DNA from: JAAZMI01 sp964603615
GTDB taxonomy: Bacteria > Bacillota > Dethiobacteria > DTU022 > UBA8154
DNA length: 44,604 nucleotides
Direction: 5' to 3'
NCBI GenBank assembly: GCA_964603615.1
Contig: CAZRVU010000015.1
Span: forward strand, 1-44,604
A model generated the notes under the pieces. The model was not told the DNA's origin. It made no database searches and saw nothing but the letters and a program-made list of their open reading frames with translations. Of the stretch, positions 31,579-39,666 are shown one piece after another. Each line of letters opens with the position of its first letter. Positions within the stretch are counted from its first letter, which is position 1. The position numbers and the translations under genes were made by a program.

Positions 31579-32613
31579 GTGCCGATTTTACGACAAGAAC
31601 CGTTAACCGGCGAATGGGTTATCGTTGCCACAGAACGGGCCCGGCGACCGGAAACATTTTCTGCGGCCCGGAAGGAAAAAAAGACTCCTTTGCCGGCACG
31701 GGTGGAGAGCTGTCCCTTTTGTCCCGGCAATGAACATCTGACGCCGCCGGAGGTGCTTGTTTACCGGCAACAGCAGACCGGTGATCCCGATGCTCCCGGC
31801 AGTGACTGGTCCGTGCGGGTAATCCCCAACAAATTCCCTGCGCTGGAACAGCGTCAGGGCGGCGCGCAACTGGAAGAAGGGCCATTAAATAAATGGGATT
31901 TTTTTAAAGATTTTAGCGCCTATGGTGTACATGAAGTCATCATCGAAACGCCGGATCACAACCGCCAATTGGCCGATTTGAGTGCCGCGGAACTGGTTTT
32001 GGTGCTTCGTTCGTTTAAAGAACGCCTTTTGTCGTTGGCGGGGGACCCCCGCTTGCAATACGTACAGATTTTTCGCAATCACCGCCAGGAAGCGGGGGCA
32101 TCCATCGAACATCCTCACGGCCAGCTCATCGCCTTGCCTTATATTCCTTCCCTTCTTGAAAAGGAATACCGGCGTTTTCAGGAATATTATGCCGAAAAGG
32201 GCCGTTGCCTCCTTTGTACTTTATTGGAGGAAGAAGAAAGGGTAGGGGAAAGGATCGTTCTTTCCAATGAGTCTTTTCTGGCTTATATTCCTTTTGCAGC
32301 GCCCCTTCCCTTTACGACCTGGATCGTGCCACGCCGGCATGTTTCCTCCTTGGAAAAAGAGCCGGCGGGCTGGGAGGAAAGATTGGCTCCGCTGCTTAAA
32401 AGTTTCCTGACCCTGCTTAGTCAAAAACTGGAAGATCCCCCCTACAATTTTTATTTTCACCTGGCGCCTTTACGCAGCAAAGAACGGCCCGATTTCCATT
32501 GGCATCTGGAGATTATTCCTAAATTGACTATTATCGCCGGTTTAGAGATGGCAACGGGCACATTTATTAACGTAATCAGGCCGGAGGAGGCAGCCCAATT
32601 TTTAAGAAAGTAA
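31579..32613 (+). CDS. galT: GalT-like hexose-1-phosphate nucleotidylyltransferase
   Basis: This 344-residue HIT-superfamily protein exchanges a nucleotide between hexose-1-phosphate and a nucleotide sugar. It has the zinc motif SCPFCPGNE near the N terminus, the GalT active site EHPHGQLIALP (His-Pro-His-x-Gln, near residue 180), the second CLLC pair, and the C-terminal FHWHLEIIPKLT. GTG 31579 is chosen because AGGAGG (31563-31568) is ten bases upstream; the GTG at 31570 nearly abuts it. It lies between glgA and two GH57 genes with no galK or galE nearby, so a role in glycogen nucleotide sugar turnover is possible. Confidence 0.88.
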   Translation: MPILRQEPLTGEWVIVATERARRPETFSAARKEKKTPLPARVESCPFCPGNEHLTPPEVLVYRQQQTGDPDAPGSDWSVRVIPNKFPALEQRQGGAQLEEGPLNKWDFFKDFSAYGVHEVIIETPDHNRQLADLSAAELVLVLRSFKERLLSLAGDPRLQYVQIFRNHRQEAGASIEHPHGQLIALPYIPSLLEKEYRRFQEYYAEKGRCLLCTLLEEEERVGERIVLSNESFLAYIPFAAPLPFTTWIVPRRHVSSLEKEPAGWEERLAPLLKSFLTLLSQKLEDPPYNFYFHLAPLRSKERPDFHWHLEIIPKLTIIAGLEMATGTFINVIRPEEAAQFLRK

Positions 32614-32677
32614 GGAGAAGGTAAGAAGGTAAATAAAGACATGAATTATATTCTAAAAAAAGGAGTCGTCGTTAACC

Positions 32678-34882
32678 ATGTCCATTCAAGAAGGTTTGAC
32701 GCTGCAAAAGCACAAATCTGAAGACGGGGAAGACAAAAAATTGGAAAAACAGCTTACTTATTTCATTTTAGCTCTACATAATCACCAGCCGGTGGGCAAC
32801 CTGCCAGAAGTGTTTAGCGCGGCTTTTCAGAACGCCTATGCTCCTTTTATCGAAGTGCTTTCACGTTACCCGCAGATCAAAGCCGTTTTGCATTATTCAG
32901 GTGTTTTGTTGAAATGGATTGAAAAAAATGAACCCTCTTTTTTTACTACTTTGCGTGAAATGGTGGAAAGAGGGCAGGTGGAGATGATGAGCGGTGGTTT
33001 CTATGAACCGATCCTGCCGATCATACCGGCTAGCGATAAAAGGGGGCAGATTCTAAAGCTTAGTCGCTACCTTCACCAAAAGCTGGGTACGGAAGTGCAA
33101 GGGATGTGGCTGGCGGAGCGGATCTGGGAACCCCATCTTGCCCGCCCGCTATTTCAGGCCGGGATTCGTTATGTGGTGGTAGATGATGCCCATTTTGAGG
33201 AACTGGGGTTGAAAAGCGAGGAACTGCGCGGCTATTATTTAACGGAAGAAGAGGGCTGCCCTTTGAAAATATTCCCCATAAGTGAAAAACTCCGCTATTT
33301 GATTCCCTTTGAAAAAGCGGAAGAAACGCTATCCTATCTGGGGGGAATGGCGGAGGAAGGCGCCGGTTCGTTAGCCGTTTTAGCCGACGATGGAGAAAAG
33401 TTTGGCGTCTGGCCCGGAACGCACGAACATGTTTATGGTAAGGGTTGGCTGGAGGGGTTTTTTCAGCTTTTAGAGGAAAACAAAGATTGGCTGCGTACGA
33501 CTACTTTTAGCGAGTACCTGGAGAAGTATCCCCCGCGGGGGCGGATATACCTGCCGGCAGCTTCATACCGGGAAATGAAAAAATGGGCGGGCGGGTTCTG
33601 GCGAAATTTTCTGGTGCGCTATCCAGAAAGCAATCGCATGCATAAAAAAATGCTGGCCGTGCGCAAGAGACTACCTGAAGTACGGCGAAAAAAATCGCGT
33701 CTAAGAGCCCGGGAATATATTTGGGCAGCACAATGCAATTGTGCTTACTGGCACGGGGTCTTTGGCGGGCTATATTTGAATTTTTTACGAGCTGCAGTTT
33801 ATGAAAATCTGATCAAAGCAGAAAATTTAATCGTGCGTTCCCTGTATTCCGGTGATAGGTGGCTGGAGCTGAAGATCAGCGATCAGGATTATGACGGGTT
33901 TCAGGAAATTATAATCAACAATGAATATTTTGCGCTGCTTTTTTCTCCTTACCGGGGAGGGAGCCTTTGGGAACTTTCATACCGTCCGGCAGCCGTAAAT
34001 CTTTTGGATACTTTTACCCGGCAACCGGAACCCTACCATGAAGATCTGCGCCGGCAGGACGGCGACGGGCCGCCTGGCGGGCAGGAAAGAGACGATGGGC
34101 AGGCCCGCGAACAAGATGAACAGCAAGAACAGTTTCATGAGACGGGAGGGATGGAGGGGCAGGAACAGGAAACAAAAGTGCAGACGATCCACCAGCAATT
34201 TGCTACCAAAGAAAACGGGCTGCAAGAGCATCTGATTTATGATTGCTATCCCCGTGGCGCTTTACTCGATCACGTCCTGCCTTTGCATGCCGATCTGGAA
34301 AGCTTCAGCCGGGGGGAATACCAGGAAATAGGTGATTTTTTACTAGCTCCTTATAAGGCTTCTTTGCAGTATAATCAAGGGGTCGCGCAGGCAGTATTTA
34401 CACGTCAGGGTAGAGTCGAAGGGCAAGTTGAAGGTCCGGGAGAAATGGTGATCCGTAAAGAAATTTATTTGCCATCTGCTGCACAGGAGATCACTATCAA
34501 ATATGACTTGCATAACGTTTCTGAGCAGGCAATATCTTTTAAGTTCGGCGTGGAATTCAACCTGGCTTTTTTGGCCGGTTATGCACAGGATCGTTATTAT
34601 CATCTTCCCGATCGTCAGTTGGAACAGCCTTTTTTGGCCAGTAGGGGTGTAGAGGAAGAAGTGGGGGAGCTCTGTATTTTTGATGAGTGGAGAAAATTAA
34701 ACGTAACCTTCAATTTTTCTCCGCCGGCAAGGTTCTGGCGTTTTCCCGTGGAGACAATTTCACAGTCGGAGGAAGGGCTGGAACGTGTCTACCAGCAATC
34801 TGTGTTGGTGCCAAACTGGGACTTGACTTTAGAGCCGCAGGCGGACCTGGCTTTAACGATTACATTAGTGCTTAATTCCTAA
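32678..34882 (+). CDS. GH57 4-alpha-glucanotransferase/alpha-amylase
   Basis: This 734-residue protein resembles the Thermococcus 4-alpha-glucanotransferase group: the GH57 catalytic domain with ILALHNHQPVGNLPEVF, GMWLAERIWEPH (nucleophile Glu 147), VLADDGEKFGVWP (catalytic Asp near 237), followed by helical and beta-sandwich domains (DUF1925/DUF1926 type) from about residue 300. A 55-residue stretch near 455-510, very rich in Gln, Glu, Gly and Asp (RRQDGDGPPGGQERDDGQAR), appears inserted at the head of the sandwich domain. AAGGAG lies twelve bases before the ATG. It trims or rearranges glycogen chains; which reaction dominates cannot be read from sequence. Confidence 0.9.
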   Translation: MSIQEGLTLQKHKSEDGEDKKLEKQLTYFILALHNHQPVGNLPEVFSAAFQNAYAPFIEVLSRYPQIKAVLHYSGVLLKWIEKNEPSFFTTLREMVERGQVEMMSGGFYEPILPIIPASDKRGQILKLSRYLHQKLGTEVQGMWLAERIWEPHLARPLFQAGIRYVVVDDAHFEELGLKSEELRGYYLTEEEGCPLKIFPISEKLRYLIPFEKAEETLSYLGGMAEEGAGSLAVLADDGEKFGVWPGTHEHVYGKGWLEGFFQLLEENKDWLRTTTFSEYLEKYPPRGRIYLPAASYREMKKWAGGFWRNFLVRYPESNRMHKKMLAVRKRLPEVRRKKSRLRAREYIWAAQCNCAYWHGVFGGLYLNFLRAAVYENLIKAENLIVRSLYSGDRWLELKISDQDYDGFQEIIINNEYFALLFSPYRGGSLWELSYRPAAVNLLDTFTRQPEPYHEDLRRQDGDGPPGGQERDDGQAREQDEQQEQFHETGGMEGQEQETKVQTIHQQFATKENGLQEHLIYDCYPRGALLDHVLPLHADLESFSRGEYQEIGDFLLAPYKASLQYNQGVAQAVFTRQGRVEGQVEGPGEMVIRKEIYLPSAAQEITIKYDLHNVSEQAISFKFGVEFNLAFLAGYAQDRYYHLPDRQLEQPFLASRGVEEEVGELCIFDEWRKLNVTFNFSPPARFWRFPVETISQSEEGLERVYQQSVLVPNWDLTLEPQADLALTITLVLNS

Positions 34883-34905
34883 AATGAAAAGGAGGGGAAT
34901 AGGGG

Positions 34906-36648
34906 TTGCCACACAAAATTCTATCCGTTGCCCTTGTCTGGAACCAGCATCAACCTTTTTATCTGGATGCTGAGCGCGGGGAGTTGATTATGCCCTGGGT
35001 CAGGCTACATGCGGCCAAAGATTATGAACATATGATCGCTATATTAGAGAAATACCCTAAAATCAAAGCTACTTTTAACCTGAGCCCTTCTTTGCTGGAG
35101 CAGATCCAGATCTATTTGCGGCAAGAAGCCTTGGACTTTTACTTGCAAGTAATGAAAAGGGCACGGGATTTAACTAGAGCGGAAAAATGTTTTTTACTGC
35201 TGCATTATTTCGATATTCAATGGGATAAAGTAATCTCCCGTTTTCCTTTTTACCGGCAGCTTTTAGAACGACAGGGAAGGGTTACAGAGCCCTCAGCGGT
35301 GCAGGAAGCACTGGTTAAATATACAGTACAAGATTATCTTGATCTGCAGGTTTGGTTTAACCTTGCCTGGCTGAATCCGGAACTGCGGGAGAGGGATCCT
35401 TTTTTGAAAGGGCTGGTAGAAAAGGGACGTAATTATAGCGAAGAGGAGAAAAACGAACTTATGCAGCGGCAGTTGGCGATTTTGGCTAAAATTATACCCG
35501 GCCATCGCCGCCTGCAAGAAGAGGGGCAAATAGAGGTTATTACCACGGCCTATTATCATCCGATTTTACCGTTACTTATAGATAGCCATGTGGCTTTGCG
35601 AGCCAGTCCGGGGTTGGATTTGCCGCAGCGTTTCAGGTTTGCAGAAGATGCCAGGACACAGGTGAAGATGGCGGTCCGGCAGTATAAATATTTATTTGAA
35701 CAGGAGCCGTGCGGTTTCTGGCCCCCGGAACAAGCGGTTAGCCCGGAAATGATCTCCCTGATTGCTGATGAAGGTTTTTTGTGGACGATTTCGGACGAAC
35801 AGGTACTTTGCAAATCAATGCATGTGGAAATTTATAGGGATGGTTATGGCCATGTGCTGAACCCGGAAGTGCTTTACCGCCCCTATCTTGTTAGCTCTGC
35901 AGGTGTGGAACTACCCATTGTTTTCCGTGATCACCATCTTTCTGATCGCATTGGTTTTGTTTACCAGCACATGTCGGGGGAAGAAGCAGCAGCAGATCTT
36001 GTGCACCGCCTGCATAAAATACGAGAGAACCTGGGCAATAATCCCGGTAATTTTTTAGTGACACTGGCGCTGGATGGCGAAAATGCCTGGGAATGGTATA
36101 CGGGAGACAAAACAGTCTTTTTAAATCATTTTTACCGCCTCCTTTCTGAAGATCCATTTTTGGAAGCGGTGACTGTCAGTGAATTTTTAAAGAAAAATTC
36201 TCCCCAAAGGTTGATTACGCACCTGGCAACGGGATCCTGGGTAGACCACAGCCTGACGCGTTGGATTGGCACCAGGCATAAAAACATGCTTTGGAATTAT
36301 CTGCTGGAGGCGCGGGAGGCGGTTGAAAAAGAAAAAGAAGTAATAGAAGCGGGGTCGGCGGCGGATAAGGAAGTAAACAGGGAACGATTGGAGAGGGCAC
36401 TACTCAATATTTATAAAGCGGAGGGCAGCGATTATACCTGGTGGGTGGATAGTATGCCCTATTACTTAACGGCCCCCTTTGAAGCTCTTTTTCGCAAGCA
36501 TTTGATCATGGTTTACCGTGAACTAGGTCAAAATGCTCCCGCTTATCTTTATACACCGGTAATTCAGCCGGAACCGGGAGAAAAAAAATGGCAAGAAGAT
36601 CCCTTGGCTGGCCCGGTTTGCATTGTTCCCGGTTGGAAAAACGGATGA
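34906..36648 (+). CDS. GH57 family alpha-glucan hydrolase
   Basis: This 580-residue GH57 enzyme is of the amylopullulanase/DUF3536-like type. It begins ILSVALVWNQHQPFYLDAERGELIMPWVRLHAAKDY, which is the first GH57 motif. The nucleophile Glu lies in FWPPEQAVSPEM (near residue 270) and the acid Asp in LALDGENAWEWY (near 390). There is no signal peptide, so it likely acts on intracellular glycogen. The TTG at 34906 is preceded by AAGGAGGGG. The gene is 23 bp after the preceding GH57 gene, and thus co-transcribed. Branch cleavage is a reasonable guess; the substrate is not proven. Confidence 0.88.
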   Translation: MPHKILSVALVWNQHQPFYLDAERGELIMPWVRLHAAKDYEHMIAILEKYPKIKATFNLSPSLLEQIQIYLRQEALDFYLQVMKRARDLTRAEKCFLLLHYFDIQWDKVISRFPFYRQLLERQGRVTEPSAVQEALVKYTVQDYLDLQVWFNLAWLNPELRERDPFLKGLVEKGRNYSEEEKNELMQRQLAILAKIIPGHRRLQEEGQIEVITTAYYHPILPLLIDSHVALRASPGLDLPQRFRFAEDARTQVKMAVRQYKYLFEQEPCGFWPPEQAVSPEMISLIADEGFLWTISDEQVLCKSMHVEIYRDGYGHVLNPEVLYRPYLVSSAGVELPIVFRDHHLSDRIGFVYQHMSGEEAAADLVHRLHKIRENLGNNPGNFLVTLALDGENAWEWYTGDKTVFLNHFYRLLSEDPFLEAVTVSEFLKKNSPQRLITHLATGSWVDHSLTRWIGTRHKNMLWNYLLEAREAVEKEKEVIEAGSAADKEVNRERLERALLNIYKAEGSDYTWWVDSMPYYLTAPFEALFRKHLIMVYRELGQNAPAYLYTPVIQPEPGEKKWQEDPLAGPVCIVPGWKNG

Positions 36649-36806
36649 AACTATACAACTGCCCGGTCCTTGCCCTTTTACTAATTGAAAAAGTGTTTGT
36701 TGTAAAGTTAAAGGATTTTTTAAGATAAAAAGCGAAAAAAGAAAGAGCTAAACAAGAACCTCCTAAATCAAACATAAAATTTTTTAAGTAATACTTGAGC
36801 CTAGTC

Positions 36807-36835
36807 ATCCTGAACGTTAGCAAAGGGCAAACTTA
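36807..36835 (+). repeat. dispersed TCCTGAACGTTAGC-type repeat
   Basis: ATCCTGAACGTTAGCAAAGGGC belongs to the same family as the words at 19007, 21027 and 41948. It lies in the interval between the GH57 gene and holA. Confidence 0.5.
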
Positions 36836-36923
36836 TCAAAAGTAGCGTTATGATTTCAAGCAGGAAACTGTGGCTAAAGATTGTTTTTAAATATTTTCTA
36901 TTATATAGAGAGGTGAATTATCT

Positions 36924-37985
36924 TTGCATTATGTACAAGCCAGGCGCAAGATCAAAAAGGGGCACATTCATCCCTTTTATCTTTTTTGCGGCCCCGAAAA
37001 ATACCTGCAGGAAATGCTTTTGCAGGAGATCCTTCTTGGCTTACAGCAAAAGAAAAAAGATTTTTCTTTAGAAAAACTAGATGGAAGTAAATTAAGCTTG
37101 CCGGGCTTATTGGAGAAGCTGGGGCAGACGACTATTTTTAGCGGAGGGAGGTTGCTGTGGATCCAGGAACCGCCCTATTTTTCAGCGAAAAAGAAAGTAG
37201 CACAAGCCGGGAAAAAGAAGAAAGTAGCTGCCAGGCAGGATCAATTGACAAGTGAAAAAGAACTCCTCTACTTTTTACAAGAAGAAGAAGCCTCCGCTCT
37301 GGTCCTTGTTTTTACAGTTTCAGGGGTTGACCGGCGAAAAAAATTGGTAAAGACGATCGAAACCCGGGGGCGGTTGGTGGAATTTCCTTTACTTAAAGGT
37401 ATGGAGATACAAAAGTGGGTAAAGGACGAGCTGCTGATGGAGAACAAACAGATTGAAGGAGCGGCACTACATGAGCTGCTGTTGCGGGTGGGAGAAAACC
37501 TACAGGTTTTAAAGAAGGAACTGGAGAAAATAGTAACCTGCCTGGGAAAAGAAAAAATGGTAACTTACACGTTAGTTACCCAACTGGTGCCTGAAAGCAG
37601 CCAGGGCAACATTTTCCACCTGGTAGAAGCTATAGGCCGGCAAGATATTGAAAAGTCTTTATTGCATCTTGGTAAATTATTTCAACAAAATGAACCGCCC
37701 CTGGTTATATTAGCGATGATTGCCCGCCAGTTCCGCTTGCTTTATCAATACTCAACCCTGTACGCCATGAAAACGCCGCGGGAGATGGCTGCCATTTTAA
37801 AGATACCGCCTTTTATCCTTAAAGAACTTGCTGGCCAGGCACAAAAATATACCCCGTCCTTACTTGCCCGTATTATCGCTCGCATCAAGGAAATTGATAT
37901 AGGGATAAAAACAGGTCGTTATGAGGCCAACGGGGCTTTGGAGCAATTCATCTTGCAGTTGGCTGCAAAAGGGCAATACCTGTAA
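36924..37985 (+). CDS. holA: DNA polymerase III delta subunit
   Basis: HolA is the delta subunit of the clamp loader and opens the beta clamp. The 353-residue length is normal. The N-terminal HIHPFYLFCGPEKYLQEMLLQEI, the VFTVSGVDRRKKLVKTIE stretch near 130, ENLQVLKKELEKI near 190, and the C-terminal FRLLYQYSTLYAMKTPREMAAILKIPPFILKELAGQAQ are all typical. The TTG start follows GAGAGGTG. It sits just before rpsT, the usual Bacillota neighbourhood, although rpsT is convergent. A degenerate copy of its last ~35 bases lies downstream (38006). Confidence 0.9.
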   Translation: MHYVQARRKIKKGHIHPFYLFCGPEKYLQEMLLQEILLGLQQKKKDFSLEKLDGSKLSLPGLLEKLGQTTIFSGGRLLWIQEPPYFSAKKKVAQAGKKKKVAARQDQLTSEKELLYFLQEEEASALVLVFTVSGVDRRKKLVKTIETRGRLVEFPLLKGMEIQKWVKDELLMENKQIEGAALHELLLRVGENLQVLKKELEKIVTCLGKEKMVTYTLVTQLVPESSQGNIFHLVEAIGRQDIEKSLLHLGKLFQQNEPPLVILAMIARQFRLLYQYSTLYAMKTPREMAAILKIPPFILKELAGQAQKYTPSLLARIIARIKEIDIGIKTGRYEANGALEQFILQLAAKGQYL

Positions 37986-38005
37986 CAACTTCACCTAAGA
38001 TCCCA

Positions 38006-38045
38006 GCTTTGGAACAACCCGTCTTGTAGTTGGCTACAAAAGAGT
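38006..38045 (+). repeat. partial duplicate of the holA 3' end
   Basis: GCTTTGGAACAACCCGTCTT... at 38006-38045 repeats the holA tail at 37935-37970 (GCTTTGGAGCAATTCATCTT...) with several changes, 71 bp away. It is not translated in frame with holA because the stop codon lies between. Confidence 0.75.
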
Positions 38046-38059
38046 TATTTTGAAATCTT

Positions 38060-38285
38060 GATTCTACTGCAGAAACTTTATTTGCAAGGCGTTTGCTGAA
38101 ATCAGCACCCCTGCGACTAACAATTTTTCGCCCGGGCCCATTGAACGTCCTCTTCAAAAGGCCCTAAAAATGGCGTCCTGCCATTTTTGCTTCAAAATTG
38201 TGGTGTCTTCATGGGCTGATTTTTACAGCTCCCGCCCAAGCAAATTTCGTTTTAGGTAGCAGAATGTAATTTTTGCAGTGGAATC
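38060..38285 (+). mobile_element. MITE copy 4 (226 bp, full length)
   Basis: Its terminal inverted repeats are GATTCTACTGCAGAAA and the inverse of GATTCCACTGCAAAAA. It is flanked by a perfect 6-bp duplication AATCTT (38054-38059 and 38286-38291). The internal hairpin AAAAATGGC-GTCCT-GCCATTTTT is at 38166-38188. It lies between the convergent genes holA and rpsT and could act as a bidirectional terminator. Confidence 0.92.
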
Positions 38286-38346
38286 AATCTTGTTTTTGGT
38301 TCTGGCCAGGCAGGGTCAGATTTTTCGTGCGATTTTTTATGCCTGG

Positions 38347-38613
38347 CTAGCCGGCAAGCTGTTTTAGTTTTTTAGCAAGGCGCGATTTTTTTCTGGAACC
38401 GTTGTTTTTGTGTAAAACTCCTTTGGAAACAGCTTGATCAATAACTCTACTGGCCTGGGTATAGGCTGCACGCGCTTTTGATGCATCTTGTTCTGCCAGG
38501 TGCAGGTAGAAATCCTTGATGGCTTTTTTAACATGCGATTTAACCTTGCGGTTGCGTTGGTTTCTATCAACAGATTGTCTCAAACGTTTAATTGCCGACT
38601 TAATGTTGGCCAT
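38347..38613 (-). CDS. rpsT: 30S ribosomal protein S20
   Basis: This 88-residue, very basic protein binds 16S rRNA early in 30S assembly. ANIKSAIKRLRQSVDRNQRNRKVKSHVKKAIKDF and SRVIDQAVSKGVLHKNNGSRKKSRLAKKLKQL match S20 throughout. AAGGAGGT precedes the ATG by six bases. It is convergent with holA. Confidence 0.97.
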   Translation of the reverse strand: MANIKSAIKRLRQSVDRNQRNRKVKSHVKKAIKDFYLHLAEQDASKARAAYTQASRVIDQAVSKGVLHKNNGSRKKSRLAKKLKQLAG

Positions 38614-38705
38614 TTTTTATACCTCCTTGGCTTAAAATCATGTTTAAAACCTACAATTAACCATAGAATCTGCGATCTATGAACATCTGGGTTTTAACGA
38701 GCTTA

Positions 38706-38734
38706 ATTTTACCATGCCTTTCTAAAAAAAGCAA
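38706..38734 (-). promoter_or_regulatory. rpsT promoter
   Basis: On the minus strand, TTGCTT (complement of 38729-38734), a 17-bp spacer and TAAAAT (complement of 38706-38711) lie about 93 bp upstream of rpsT. The leader of about 85 bases would be long enough for S20 autoregulation, though no structure was identified. Nothing coding was recognised from 38735 to 39004. Confidence 0.6.
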
Positions 38735-39004
38735 TGACAGCACCTAAAACCCACACGGCAAAAGCACAAACCCATTGTACATATAACCCTTTTGTAACCC
38801 TCCTGCAAGAATTTTTTTAAGTGGACTGTTTTTATCTAGAAAGCCTTGAGGTAGGGTACACCTTATTTTTCGTATAGATGCTACTTATTTGGATATGCTA
38901 TACATATAATTTTAATCCCGGCGTTATTTTCCCAGCCCGGCCGGGCAAAGCTGTCAGGGAAAGGGAATAGGCCGGGTCAATACAAGTCTAGTGAGGTGAA
39001 AAAG

Positions 39005-39346
39005 TTGTCTATTTCCAATTTGGTAGGTTTAATCGTAAGGTTTGTAGTTTCTGCATTAGTTTTGATGTTGGTAAGTTTTTTACTTCCCGGTTTTGCTCTT
39101 TTAACTTTTGGTCAGGCTTTGATTGCTGCAGTAGTAATTGCTGTGCTGGGTTTTGTTGTTGAAAGTATTTTTGGAAAGCGAGTATCCCCGCAAAACCGCG
39201 GCATCGTTGGTTTTATCACCGCGGCAGTTGTGATTTATATCACTCAATTTGTTGTTCCGGGTATGACTGTTTCTATTCTGGGAGCGTTATTGGCAGCAAT
39301 TATTATAGGAGTTATCGACCTTTTTGTGCCAACAGAACTGCGTTAA
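39005..39346 (+). CDS. holin-like four-helix membrane protein (YvlD type)
   Basis: This 113-residue hydrophobic protein has four predicted helices and matches the PF04020 'phage holin family 4' pattern, exemplified by YvlD: ISNLVGLIVRFVVSALVLMLVSFLLPGF, then FGQALIAAVVIAVLGFVVESIFGKR and a C-terminal ALLAAIIIGVIDLFVP. Despite the name, most members are chromosomal and of unknown role. TTG 39005 is chosen because GAGGTG lies six bases upstream; a GTG at 38996 overlaps it. No phage genes are nearby. Confidence 0.8.
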   Translation: MSISNLVGLIVRFVVSALVLMLVSFLLPGFALLTFGQALIAAVVIAVLGFVVESIFGKRVSPQNRGIVGFITAAVVIYITQFVVPGMTVSILGALLAAIIIGVIDLFVPTELR

Positions 39347-39389
39347 AGCAGCGCGGAGCCGCTCCAGATTTTCTGTTATACAAGCAAAT

Positions 39390-39422
39390 AAGCAACCCTA
39401 TCAAGCGACAAAAGGGTTGCTT
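39390..39422 (+). terminator. hairpin after the holin-like gene
   Basis: A 10-bp stem AAGCAACCCT (39390-39399) and AGGGTTGCTT (39413-39422) lies 43 bp downstream of the stop codon. It lacks a strong T run. Confidence 0.55.
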
Positions 39423-39451
39423 ATGTGTGGGTCCGTATATATAAGAATAAA

Positions 39452-39489
39452 AAATACAACCGGAAAGTTTTTCCCGGTTGTATTTTTTT
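39452..39489 (+). terminator. intrinsic terminator
   Basis: A 12-bp perfect stem AAATACAACCGG (39452-39463) and CCGGTTGTATTT (39474-39485) is followed by further T residues. It insulates the holin-like gene from the MFS gene. Confidence 0.85.
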
Positions 39490-39617
39490 CTATTGTCTAT
39501 GTTTTAATCTGTGTTATCAGGATTATTCCCCATATTCCCAATATAGGCACTTTTACTTACTGCCGGGATCAGTTATAATCAATTATAAATAGTTGTGTGA
39601 TATTTAACTTGGAGTCC

Positions 39618-39633
39618 AACCGTTTAAACGGTT
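39618..39633. promoter_or_regulatory. 16-bp perfect palindrome upstream of an MFS gene
   Basis: AACCGTTTAAACGGTT is a perfect inverted repeat 34 bp before the MFS start codon. It is in the right place for an operator; no local regulator gene was found. Confidence 0.5.
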
Positions 39634-39666
39634 TTCTAATTTGTCTGGAAAGGAGTAAATGTTCCC

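Noticed and set aside
36506..36823. 105-residue minus-strand frame at the end of the third GH57 gene
   Set aside because: It is antisense to the 3' end of the GH57 gene and has no gene-like signals.
39324..39578. 84-residue frame after the holin-like gene
   Set aside because: It runs through two terminator hairpins and overlaps the 3' end of the real gene in another frame.
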